NCBI GenBank assembly: GCA_039025235.1
Contig: JBCCOS010000006.1
Coordinates: forward strand, 196,294 to 260,293
DNA from: MED-G105 sp039025235
GTDB taxonomy: Bacteria > Pseudomonadota > Alphaproteobacteria > Caulobacterales > Parvularculaceae
DNA: 64,000 nucleotides
Direction of reading: 5' to 3'
Position numbers and translations under genes: made by a program. This document shows positions 17,127 through 25,520 of this stretch, piece by piece. Below the pieces are notes generated by a model, which saw only the letters and a list, made by a program, of their open reading frames with translations, made no database searches and was not told the DNA's origin. Position 1 is the stretch's first letter. The number at the start of each line of letters is the position of its first letter.

Positions 17127-20120
17127 ATGGCTAAAGATAATTTTCGTGATGACAAACGGCGCAACCTAAATCGAGGACGCCGCCGTGACGAAGGGACCGG
17201 GGCGGGCAATGCTCGTTTTGACCACGGTGATGAAACCTTCAGCGACGACGATGATTATATTGATCTTGCCGATGAGGAGAGAGACGACTTCGACGACTAT
17301 CTGGATGATGATGAGTATGATGATGAAGACTCCTCCTATGAAGATGACCCTTATGATGACGATTTTGCTGATCTCTCCGATAAAAAATCTCTAGACAGAT
17401 CAAACAGAAATCGTGAGCGTTTTGGCGATGACGGTAAACTCATGGCGGCACCAATTGCTGCTGCTCGTCGTTCTGATGCTTCTATGGGGCGTGGTCCGAG
17501 AGAAGAGAGCAGTCGTCGAAATGATAGTCAAAGTGGGTTTGTTGTCGCTCTCAATGTCGTCGGCATGGTTTTTGGTGCCGCAGTTTTAGGCGTAATTGGG
17601 GTTAGCGCTTTTGCAGCCCTATACTTTCATAAACTCGGAGAAGATCTCCCTGACTATGATCGGCTAGCGGATTATGAGCCACCGGTAACGACCCGTGTTT
17701 ACGCCGGTGACGGTTCTCTTGTCGCCGAATTTGCGCGAGAACGTCGGATTTTTGTCCCGATAGAAGCAATACCGGATTCCTTAAAACAGGCTTTCATCTC
17801 AGCTGAAGACAAGAATTTTTACAACCACAGCGGGGTTGATCTAAAAGGGATCATCCGTGCTCAGATCGCCAATGTTAGTAATGTTTTGAATGATCGGCGA
17901 CTTGAAGGTGGCTCAACGATTACGCAGCAGGTTGCAAAAAACTTTTTGCTGTCTAGTGAGCAAAAGATAGAACGCAAGCTCCGCGAGTGGATTATTTCAC
18001 GGCGGATAGAGAAAGCCTTCACCAAAGAACAGATCCTAGAACTTTATTTGAACGAGATATATCTTGGCAATCGATCTTATGGTGTTGCAGCGGCCGCACT
18101 AAATTATTTTGATAAGTCTTTGGACGAGCTTGATGTTGAAGAAGCCGCCTATCTCGCTGCAATACCAAAGGGACCCAGTAATTATCACCCGGTACGGCAT
18201 CGCGAGCGCGCCATTGAGCGTCGAAATTGGGTTCTTGGCAGATTGCGTGACGACGGCGTCATTACGCCGGAAGAAGCCTTAGAGGCGCAAGAGACCGATC
18301 TTGGGGCCGTTATCGCGCCGCCCCTTGGAGCAAGAGATTGGGCGTCGGAATATTTTGCTGAGGAGGTCCGTAAACAGATCGCGGATCGCTACGGCGTTGA
18401 AGCACTTTACGAACGTGGGTTATCTGTAAGAACAACATTGAACCCTGACTTGCAAAAGGCAGCTGGCCGAATTTTACGTCGATGGCTCGTGGACTATGAC
18501 AGGCGCCATGGATGGCGAGGGCCAGTGATGACGATCGACGTGTTAGACAAAGATACCGGTGATTGGCCAGACCGATTTAGTGCTCTCTTCGAGGACAGTG
18601 CCATCGCGCAAAAATTTGCCGAGGACTTAAGTCCATGGCGCCCAGCGGTGGTGCTTGAGGTGACAGACCAACACGCCCTTATTGGATTTGATAAAGAAAA
18701 CCGCGGCGAGATTCCTCTCGCTGAATTGAAGTGGGCCAGAAAATACGTAAACGCCGATACCCGAGGGGCAGAAGTAAAAAGTCCGCGTGACGTCCTAAAT
18801 GTTGGTGACGTTGTTTTTGCAGAAGCCATCACCGAAGCAATGATGGCGGCCAGGAAACAAGAGAAAGAAACGGGCTCCCCGAATGCGAGGACGCCAATTG
18901 ATGATAATACGTCAGCGCCGATCCTATCGGACGCAGGTATTGCGCAATTTATGTTGCGGCAAGTGCCGGCGATTAATGGAGGCTTTGTCGCGATTGATCC
19001 GCATACCGGGCGCGTTCTTGCAATGGTGGGCGGTTTCTCGTTCCAACTTTCGGAATTCAATCGCGTCGTTCAAGCGCGTCGTCAGCCAGGGTCGACCTTT
19101 AAGCCTTTTGTTTATGCTGCGGCGTTAGATAATGGCTATTCTCCCTCCAGTATTGTGTTAGATGCCCCATTTGTTGCCCCCGGGGTAGACAGCTGGTGGA
19201 AGCCTGGAAACTATGTTGCAGGACGTTTTTATGGCGAAAGTACCTTACGTCTGGGGATTGAGCAATCGCGCAACACCATGACGGCAAGACTTGCGAACCA
19301 ACTGGGGATTGGACGTATTGTCGATTACGCAAACCGCTTTCAACTATCGGATAGTTTACCGCGTGAGCTTGCGATTTCTCTAGGGTCCGGCGAAACAACC
19401 CTTATGCGCATCACCGCTGCGTATGCGTCATTCGTCAATGGTGGAAAGATTGTATCGCCGTTTACAATTGATCGGGTACAAGATCGCCGTGGAAAAACCG
19501 TTTTCAAACAAGACCAGAGGGTTTGTGCAACTTGCCAATATGATGAATGGCGTGGGCAGTATGAGCCGTCGCTGTCAGATGCCAGAGAGCAAATCATAGA
19601 TCCGCGTACCGCTTATCAAATGGTTTCTATGCTTGAAGGCGTTGTGTTGAGGGGGACGGGACGGCGTGTACGCCGTGTTGTCGAAAAACCGCTAGCCGGG
19701 AAGACGGGTACAACCAACGAGTATAAAGATGCATGGTTTGTAGGATTTGCGCCGGACCTTGCCGCAGGTGTTTATGTTGGTTTTGACCTTCCGAAAACGC
19801 TGGGGCAAGGGGAGGCTGGCGGCCGGGTTGCTGCGCCAATATTCGCTGATTTCATGGCGGAGGCGTTAGCAAATGAGCCAGGTATTCCGTTCCGCGTTCC
19901 CTCTGGTATTCGGCTCGTTCGTGTCAATGCCAAAACAGGAAGGCCGGCCAGGGCAGGCGGCGGAAACGTTATTCTTGAAGCGTTCAAAGCGGAGGATGTC
20001 ATTGGCACTGGTAGTCTTGATGATGCGCTTGCGTTGGACCCACTCAGCGCCGGCCCTGGTAACAAACCTTCTGCTAGACAAGATGAGCCTAGCGACGGGG
20101 ATTTGAGCGGAATCTACTAA
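17127..20120 (+). CDS. mrcA: penicillin-binding protein 1A (bifunctional glycosyltransferase/transpeptidase)
   Basis: Class A PBP that polymerises lipid II and cross-links peptidoglycan at the inner membrane. Residues 1-135 form a long cytoplasmic tail with a highly acidic block (about 38-86), then a membrane helix (138-168). GT51 domain: ISAEDKNFYNHSGVDLKG with catalytic E227, EGGSTITQQVAKNFLL, and a second acidic motif near FTKEQILELYLNEIYLGN. Transpeptidase domain: nucleophile S656 in RQPGSTFKPF, SRNTM as the SxN motif, and KTGT at 859-862. Length 997 aa is longer than usual mainly because of the N-terminal tail. Follows the amidase and precedes prfB on the same strand. Confidence 0.95.
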   Translation: MAKDNFRDDKRRNLNRGRRRDEGTGAGNARFDHGDETFSDDDDYIDLADEERDDFDDYLDDDEYDDEDSSYEDDPYDDDFADLSDKKSLDRSNRNRERFGDDGKLMAAPIAAARRSDASMGRGPREESSRRNDSQSGFVVALNVVGMVFGAAVLGVIGVSAFAALYFHKLGEDLPDYDRLADYEPPVTTRVYAGDGSLVAEFARERRIFVPIEAIPDSLKQAFISAEDKNFYNHSGVDLKGIIRAQIANVSNVLNDRRLEGGSTITQQVAKNFLLSSEQKIERKLREWIISRRIEKAFTKEQILELYLNEIYLGNRSYGVAAAALNYFDKSLDELDVEEAAYLAAIPKGPSNYHPVRHRERAIERRNWVLGRLRDDGVITPEEALEAQETDLGAVIAPPLGARDWASEYFAEEVRKQIADRYGVEALYERGLSVRTTLNPDLQKAAGRILRRWLVDYDRRHGWRGPVMTIDVLDKDTGDWPDRFSALFEDSAIAQKFAEDLSPWRPAVVLEVTDQHALIGFDKENRGEIPLAELKWARKYVNADTRGAEVKSPRDVLNVGDVVFAEAITEAMMAARKQEKETGSPNARTPIDDNTSAPILSDAGIAQFMLRQVPAINGGFVAIDPHTGRVLAMVGGFSFQLSEFNRVVQARRQPGSTFKPFVYAAALDNGYSPSSIVLDAPFVAPGVDSWWKPGNYVAGRFYGESTLRLGIEQSRNTMTARLANQLGIGRIVDYANRFQLSDSLPRELAISLGSGETTLMRITAAYASFVNGGKIVSPFTIDRVQDRRGKTVFKQDQRVCATCQYDEWRGQYEPSLSDAREQIIDPRTAYQMVSMLEGVVLRGTGRRVRRVVEKPLAGKTGTTNEYKDAWFVGFAPDLAAGVYVGFDLPKTLGQGEAGGRVAAPIFADFMAEALANEPGIPFRVPSGIRLVRVNAKTGRPARAGGGNVILEAFKAEDVIGTGSLDDALALDPLSAGPGNKPSARQDEPSDGDLSGIY

Positions 20121-20207
20121 CCTTCCACATTGATCAATTACTTGACCGCTCCGGCATAACTGTGAACAACGCTCACATGTGTTAATCGCAAAAATGGGTT
20201 TGTAACA

Positions 20208-21315
20208 ATGCGAGCAGACTTTGCGCATCTATTTGATCAAATTGAGCGGTCCGTTGGGCTGCTGAGGAGGCGTCTTTGACTGGGACGTTGCTGAAAAAAG
20301 ACTAGCGGAACTTAATCAGCAGGCGGAGGCACCTGATCTCTGGAATGACCCTGACGAAGCACAAAAGCTTATGCAGGAACGAACCAGCCTAACGTCTCAG
20401 ATGGATGCCGTTTCTGAGATTTCCGATGAGGTTGCCGATTTAAAGGAGCTTTCTGAACTTGCCGAGGAGGAAGGCGATGAGGCGAGCCTTGAGGAACTGA
20501 TCGGGCTTTTAAAAGCGCTTGCTGGGCGCGCTGCAAAATCAGAAACTGAGGCGCTACTATCTGGTGAAGCGGATCGTAATAACTGCTTTCTTGAAATCCA
20601 TCCTGGGGCAGGGGGCACAGAGTCGAACGATTGGGCCGCTATGTTATTGCGTATGTATGTCCGATGGGCACAAAAATCAGGTTACAAAGTCGATGTTATA
20701 GACGAGCAACCGGGCGAGGAGGCCGGCGTTAAGTCGGCAACCCTTCAGGTCAAGGGCCATAACGCTTATGGTTGGCTTAAGACAGAATCCGGCGTACACC
20801 GACTAGTGAGAATTTCTCCCTATGATTCAAACGCACGGCGGCATACGTCGTTTGCATCTGTCTGGGTCTATCCTGTTATTGATGATCGTATCGAAATTGA
20901 GGTCAATGAAAGTGACTGTCGGATCGACACATTTCGAGCATCGGGCGCCGGCGGGCAACATGTGAATACGACCGATTCAGCAGTTAGAATCACGCATTTG
21001 CCGACTAACATTGTTGTTCAATGCCAGAATGAGCGGTCGCAACATAAGAACCGTGCGACAGCATGGAATATGCTCCGTGCACGCCTCTATGAAGTGGAGT
21101 TGCAGAAGCGAGAGGAGGAGGCGCAAGCGGCGGCGTCGTCAAAAACCGACATCGGATGGGGGCATCAGATACGAAGTTATGTTTTGCAACCGTATCAGAT
21201 GGTGAAGGACTTAAGAACACAAGTCGAAAGTCCCAGTCCTGACGATGTCCTCGACGGTGATATTGAACGGTTCATAACAGCTGCGTTGGCCCAACGGGTC
21301 GGCGGCGACGCCTAG
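20208..21315 (+). CDS. prfB: peptide chain release factor 2, expressed by programmed +1 frameshift
   Basis: RF2 recognises UGA and UAA and releases the finished peptide. The gene is in two frames: ATG 20208 opens 23 codons (ending ..SVGLLRRRL) and meets an in-frame TGA at 20277-20279; a +1 shift at CTT-TGA-C gives DWDVAEKRLAELN and continues to 21315, about 368 residues in all. The GGQ motif (GAGGQHVNTTDSAVRITH) and codon-recognition region RISPYDSNARRHTSF are present; the tripeptide is SPY where E. coli has SPF, which I believe is usual in alphaproteobacteria. The terminal TAG is the start of a palindromic element (CTAGAGC). Confidence 0.95.
20264..20280 (+). promoter_or_regulatory. prfB programmed frameshift signal
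   Basis: GAGGAGGCGTCTTTGAC: an internal Shine-Dalgarno-like GAGGAGG, one spacer codon CGT, then the slippery CTT codon and UGA followed by C. Spacing is the same as in the E. coli element. RF2 shortage slows termination at this UGA and lets the ribosome shift +1, so RF2 controls its own synthesis. Confidence 0.93.
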
Positions 21316-21531
21316 AGCGACAGCTATTCCATTGGAATCGCTGCGACGCTTTAGAGCGCCGAGCAAAAAGTGTGCAACGGTTTTTGCGTTAAACGGCGCG
21401 ACAACCATAGCTTAGAGCGGAGCGCAATAGTGCAAAATTATTGCATTCCGCTTTAAGTCTTTGTTTTTGCGCGTTTGCGCGAATATCCAAACGGGCTGCC
21501 AACGGCGTACACTTGGCCTGGAAACGCCTTA
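21312..21531. repeat. mosaic of palindromic elements between prfB and bactofilin
   Basis: Four hairpins in tandem. First, a second-type hairpin, CTAGAGCG (21312-21319) with CGCTTTAG (21347-21354). Second, a plus-oriented first-type hairpin, GCGCCG/CGGCGC (21356-21361/21394-21399) with inner GCAAAAA/TTTTTGC and loop GTGTGCAACGG. Third, a palindromic second-type hairpin, AGCGGA/TCCGCT (21416-21421/21447-21452) with inner GCAAT/ATTGC. Fourth, a minus-oriented first-type hairpin, GCGTTT/AAACGC (21471-21476/21522-21527) with inner GCCAA/TTGGC. The third hairpin is shared by head-to-head units. The mosaic supplies the prfB stop codon and separates convergent genes. Confidence 0.85.
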
Positions 21532-21533
21532 AT

Positions 21534-22154
21534 CTAACGAAGAGGCGACCTGTTTGGGTTCAAAAAAGAGGGGGTTGAATCGTCGAGATCGTCATCTCCG
21601 TCGTCAACGGCTTCGGCGCTTGCGACGATCGTTGGCCGCGGAGCTGCCCCGCCCGGACGGGATTTGCGGAAGTCTTTCGCTGAAGAATCTGAGAGAGGGT
21701 CGTCGGAATGACGACAGTTCCCTTCGAAATGGGCACCACTTTCAACAGCGAGCGACGAATGCAAAATGTCACCAAGGATATGAGCCGTCGACGCTAAGGT
21801 CACCTGCTTTGCTCGGATACCCCCTTCGACGCGTCCGCGTACCGTTACATTTTCACAAACGATTTCGCCTTTAACCGTCGCTTTTTCCCCGACAATGAGA
21901 ACAGCGGATTTGATATCGCCTTCAAGTTCACCATCGAGTTGAACTTCGCCGACCGAGTTAATATTGCCCTTAACAACGACGTCAGCTGAGAAAATAGAGG
22001 GAACGCCAGCCGATTTCATCGAACTTGATCGTTTCGAAGCCGCTGGTGCCGAGTTATTTGGCACGGCCGCCTCACTAGCACTATTCATCGTTTTTATCGA
22101 TTTCGTTGTTCGGCGCTCGTCAGACGCCTGTTTTGGTTTAGCTTTCGAAAACAT
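21534..22154 (-). CDS. bacA: bactofilin
   Basis: Cytoskeletal protein that polymerises into membrane-associated filaments and recruits cell-wall enzymes. The DUF583 beta-helix core (residues about 50-150 from ATG 22154) shows the regular pattern FSADVVVKGNINSVGEVQLD, GDIKSAVLIVGEKATVKGEI, VRGRVEGGIRAKQVTLAS, flanked by disordered tails. The C-terminus is acidic and ends PNRSPLR. An upstream ATG at 22214 would add 20 residues lying wholly within the preceding gene; ATG 22154 gives a 17-nt overlap with that gene's 3' end and starts MFSKAKPK, a usual bactofilin N-terminus. Translational coupling with the M23 peptidase is likely. Confidence 0.92.
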   Translation of the reverse strand: MFSKAKPKQASDERRTTKSIKTMNSASEAAVPNNSAPAASKRSSSMKSAGVPSIFSADVVVKGNINSVGEVQLDGELEGDIKSAVLIVGEKATVKGEIVCENVTVRGRVEGGIRAKQVTLASTAHILGDILHSSLAVESGAHFEGNCRHSDDPLSDSSAKDFRKSRPGGAAPRPTIVASAEAVDDGDDDLDDSTPSFLNPNRSPLR

Positions 22155-23454
22155 ATCTACCTGCCTCAATGAACTTCTCAGGGTCTTTGGGTTTGCCGCG
22201 GTAAAGAATTTCATAGTGCAGGTGAGGACCTGTGCTACGCCCGCTATTTCCGAGTTCCCCTACTTTCTGGTGCAGGGTAACCTTTTGTCCTTTACGGACC
22301 CTTATCTTATTCATATGCGCGTATCGGGTTATGAAACCGTTGCCATGATCGATTTCGACGGTTCGGCCGAACCCAGCGCGCCGTCCTGCAAAGCGAACGG
22401 TGCCAGGTGCGGTCGCCACAATCGGTGATCCCCAGGCAGCACCAAAGTCCAACCCATGATGGCTTGCCGCCCGACCATTAAATGGATCGCGTCGAATACC
22501 GAACCCGCTGGTCTGACGACGACTTACCGTAAGAGGGGAAGACAACGGGATATTGTCAAGAATATCAGTCAATTGGCTAAGCTCATCAATTAGAACGCCA
22601 GCCCGATTGGTCCGTCGAAAAAATTTCGTCGATGCGTTTGAAAGGTTTGATGGATCGATATAAGGCCCACCCTGGGCAAGCACGCGATTGGCTATTTTAG
22701 GAGATGTTCCTAAAACGTTAGCCGGAACGCCGGTCGTCTTGAGAATACCACGCAACTCCTGAATTCGTCGTTCGGCCGTTTCCTCAACTTTCGCGAGTAG
22801 CATCATTTGTTCGACGTAAAGTTCCCCGGCTGCCGCCTCGATTTTTTCCATTGAGCGCGCAACAATCTCGTTTCTTGAAACTCCGCGGCGGTGGTTTGCC
22901 GCCTCGCGTCTGGCGTCCAACTCAATCGATGAAATCCGAGATTCCCGAGGCGTGGGCTCGGCGGGCTCAAGATCAATCATGATTCTATTGGAATTATTGG
23001 GACGTTGCCCGTTTGGAAATCCGGCTTCAGAAAGGCTGGTGGTGAGGTTATCGATGACTTTATCAACAGCGGACTTGCGTTCCACCATTAGTCGTAATGT
23101 CTGATGACGACTTGATATTTCGTTCATCGACTCAGCGAATTGCTGTTCCAGAACAACATTTAAGGTATTGATATCATTGTAAGCACGGTGTGCTTTCTCA
23201 AGGCGACGCTCGTAAAGATCCCGCTGAACCCGTTCATTGCGGTCTCTCTCAACGATGATTTGTTCTTTAAAGACAACGTTAACCGATGCGTAGGCGACCC
23301 AGAGGAGGGCTGCCACGATAACCGTGGCAAGCGCAATCTGTGTCCGTGTGGACATCGATATAAAGTGAACGACGCCGTCGCTTCTATGGTAAATCTGCCG
23401 CTCTTTGAAAAAGCGACTGATGATACGACTAGCTCTACTGGACTTTCGTCCCAT
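22138..23454 (-). CDS. M23 family peptidoglycan endopeptidase paired with bactofilin
   Basis: LytM-type zinc endopeptidase cutting cross-linked stem peptides in the periplasm, anchored in the inner membrane. Basic N-terminus (RFFKERQIYHRSDGVVHF, a segment common to bactofilin-linked M23 proteins), a transmembrane helix at about 40-60, a coiled coil (65-125 and 190-235), then the M23 domain near the C-terminus. Zinc ligands are in HHGLDFGA (HxxxD) and HLHYE (HxH), with the conserved HMNKIRVRKGQKV segment between them, so the enzyme should be active. It overlaps the bactofilin gene, matching systems in which bactofilin positions an M23 enzyme during morphogenesis. Confidence 0.93.
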   Translation of the reverse strand: MGRKSSRASRIISRFFKERQIYHRSDGVVHFISMSTRTQIALATVIVAALLWVAYASVNVVFKEQIIVERDRNERVQRDLYERRLEKAHRAYNDINTLNVVLEQQFAESMNEISSRHQTLRLMVERKSAVDKVIDNLTTSLSEAGFPNGQRPNNSNRIMIDLEPAEPTPRESRISSIELDARREAANHRRGVSRNEIVARSMEKIEAAAGELYVEQMMLLAKVEETAERRIQELRGILKTTGVPANVLGTSPKIANRVLAQGGPYIDPSNLSNASTKFFRRTNRAGVLIDELSQLTDILDNIPLSSPLTVSRRQTSGFGIRRDPFNGRAASHHGLDFGAAWGSPIVATAPGTVRFAGRRAGFGRTVEIDHGNGFITRYAHMNKIRVRKGQKVTLHQKVGELGNSGRSTGPHLHYEILYRGKPKDPEKFIEAGRYVFES

Positions 23455-23745
23455 TAAATAACGCCCTTTACAAACCCAATACCGCCTAAACGGCCCCTCA
23501 AATTACCCCTCGGATCTTATGCCCGACTTAGGTTTACAGCGTAGCTCTTAAAAGATTGCACCCGAAATCCGCACATTTCGCAACTCTTATGTTATGTAAT
23601 CACGACTTTTTTTTAACGGATTGTCATCTTTCTGCGCTCAACCAGTATTATTTTATTTTTAATGCGAAACGAGACAATATTTGCAAAGAGCTGTTGACAG
23701 CGCCTCATTGTCTATACGTCGATTTTCATATGAGAGATCCAAAGT

Positions 23746-24645
23746 TTATGCCAAGTCGAACGCCATATAGTAGGTTTTGAGGAGCCCTGCCTGCGTTCTT
23801 GCTTCGTCGTTAAAAGGAGGTTTGAGGGCACCATTGAAGCGAGACCTAACCAAATCCGAGAATTCTTGGGATGGTTCTACAGCCTTTTGGGCGCAAAGAG
23901 CGTTGAACCATTTGACCCCTTTTCGAACATGGTCAATTTCTTCGGTATAGATGACCTCTAAGCAATCCGCGCTTGTTTTATCGGCGACAGAACGCAGTTT
24001 CTCTATCATAGAGGGGGTGACGTCGAGGCCTCTTGCCTCCAGCACCATTGGGGCAATTGCGAGTCTTGCCAAAACCGAATCGGAGGTGTCTTCAGCAGCC
24101 TGCCATAGTCCATCATGGGCGGGAAGAGCGCCGTAACTGGCCCCCATCTCTTGCAGCCGTGTTTCTATCATTTGAAAGTGACGCGCCTCATCGACGCCCA
24201 CCTCGACCCAATCGCGAATAAAATCTACTGGGTTTAGCCCTGCAGCACGAACGTCATCGGTGAAGCGCGACACCATATCGAATGCTAAATCAATAGCGTT
24301 CAACTCAATATGAGCGACAGCGTGCAATAGAGCGATCCGACCTGTTTTTGTTCCTATCCTCCGCCTTGGCACCGCCGCAGGCGGCCGCAATTCTGGATAT
24401 TTTGGCCTGGCTGGTCGCTGTGGGGGAGGGAGCCCTTCGGCCCCAAAGCTGGCGTCATCAAGGTCACCACTTGCATCTTCCAATAACGCCGATGTTTTTA
24501 GTTCCGGCTTAGCTGCGACCGTCGTCTCAGAGGAAAAGAATTTACCGAACGCGCGTGCCGCCTGACATTTTTCCGTTGGAGCAGCAGCGTTGAGAACGCT
24601 GTTTGCCAGTGCTCGGTATGGAGGAAGCTCACCGTCCATTATCAC
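23746..24645 (-). CDS. ferritin-like DUF455 family protein
   Basis: Four-helix-bundle protein of the DUF455 family (ferritin/MiaE-like). Probable di-metal ligands are visible: H112 and E114 in AHIELNAIDLAFD, E153 and H156 in VDEARHF, and E235/E236 and H239 in YTEEIDHVRKG. The first 100 residues are a weakly conserved proline-rich segment. Length 299 aa fits the family. The biochemical role is not established; an oxygen- or radical-handling di-iron function is inferred from the ligands only. It lies downstream of the peroxiredoxin gene on the same strand, a frequent arrangement in alphaproteobacteria, which fits an oxidative-stress or metal-related role. Confidence 0.87.
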   Translation of the reverse strand: MIMDGELPPYRALANSVLNAAAPTEKCQAARAFGKFFSSETTVAAKPELKTSALLEDASGDLDDASFGAEGLPPPQRPARPKYPELRPPAAVPRRRIGTKTGRIALLHAVAHIELNAIDLAFDMVSRFTDDVRAAGLNPVDFIRDWVEVGVDEARHFQMIETRLQEMGASYGALPAHDGLWQAAEDTSDSVLARLAIAPMVLEARGLDVTPSMIEKLRSVADKTSADCLEVIYTEEIDHVRKGVKWFNALCAQKAVEPSQEFSDLVRSRFNGALKPPFNDEARTQAGLLKTYYMAFDLA

Positions 24646-24703
24646 AAGGCTCCAATTGCTTTTACCCGATCGCTATCATTTTATTGCCTTGCTTCAATTG
24701 CGG

Positions 24704-25177
24704 TTAATCAAGTTCCTTGACGGCTTCCAGAACCTCCTCAACATGACCCGGAACTTTCACCTTTCGCCAAACCTTGGCGATTTTGCCAGTACCATCAATG
24801 AGAAATGTCGATCTCTCGATCCCCATATATTTTTTGCCGTACATATTCTTTTCTTTCCAGACGCCATAAGCCTCTAGGGTTTTGCCATCCTCATCAGAAC
24901 CGAGCGTAATTGTGAGACCGTGTTTTGCTTTGAACTTGTCATGTTTCGCGACGGTATCTTTAGAAACCCCGAGGATCGCAGCACCGGCCTTTTCAAAGGC
25001 ATCTATATTTTCCGTGAATGCAATTGCTTGTTTGGTGCAGCCAGGCGTGTCGTCTTTTGGGTAAAAGTAAAGAACGAGTTTTCGCCCCTTAAAGTCCTTG
25101 AGCGATGTTTTGTCCTCACCATCCGTCAACATCGTGAATGCAGGCGCTTTTGCGCCTTCAATGACTTCTTTTGCCAT
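24704..25177 (-). CDS. bcp: peroxiredoxin, BCP/PrxQ type, lacking the usual resolving cysteine
   Basis: Thiol peroxidase reducing hydrogen peroxide and organic hydroperoxides. The peroxidatic cysteine is C47 in DDTPGCTKQAIAF. In E. coli BCP a resolving cysteine follows five residues later; here that position is I52 and no other cysteine is present in the protein, so the enzyme must use an external thiol. The remaining PrxQ features, such as YFYPKDDTPGC, SKDTVAKHDKF and ERSTFLIDGTGKI, are intact, and the length (157 aa) is normal. Followed by the DUF455 gene, divergent from the AsmA-like gene. Confidence 0.93.
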   Translation of the reverse strand: MAKEVIEGAKAPAFTMLTDGEDKTSLKDFKGRKLVLYFYPKDDTPGCTKQAIAFTENIDAFEKAGAAILGVSKDTVAKHDKFKAKHGLTITLGSDEDGKTLEAYGVWKEKNMYGKKYMGIERSTFLIDGTGKIAKVWRKVKVPGHVEEVLEAVKELD

Positions 25178-25520
25178 TATAAAACTATCCTATTCTTCAG
25201 CAGCGGCTCACAATAATCCCGTGGAAAAATTGAAAGATTTGCCGCTAGCGCGCGATGCTTGTTATATTTAGCTCCTTTTATGTTTACAGCGAGTGGTTTC
25301 CATCAATCATATATATTTTTGTCAATGGGCCGCGACTCATTGCGTCTTAAAACGACGTCAATGCAAGGAAAAATTCGATTGTACGGCACGATAATCGATC
25401 ACCTCTGTCGCACAAATCTTGTATGGTGTTCGATCGTAAGGAAGCGTAGGCTTGTGAGCATGGTATGGCTAGGGCAGCGCGTAACCAGGTTATCGTCACG
25501 ATGACTTGTCATGGAAACCT
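25178..25520. other. divergent intergenic region, bcp to AsmA-like gene
   Basis: About 340 bases shared by the promoters of bcp (-) and the AsmA-like gene (+). I see no gene, repeat or clear operator. An 81-codon frame at 25259-25504 has no recognisable features. Confidence 0.45.

Noticed and set aside
20208..20280. prfB as a pseudogene because of the internal TGA
   Set aside because: The TGA is in a canonical +1 frameshift context and the protein is complete when shifted.
23693..23718. A TTGACA hexamer with a downstream TATACG as a plus-strand promoter
   Set aside because: The spacer is only 13 nt and the next gene on that side is on the other strand.
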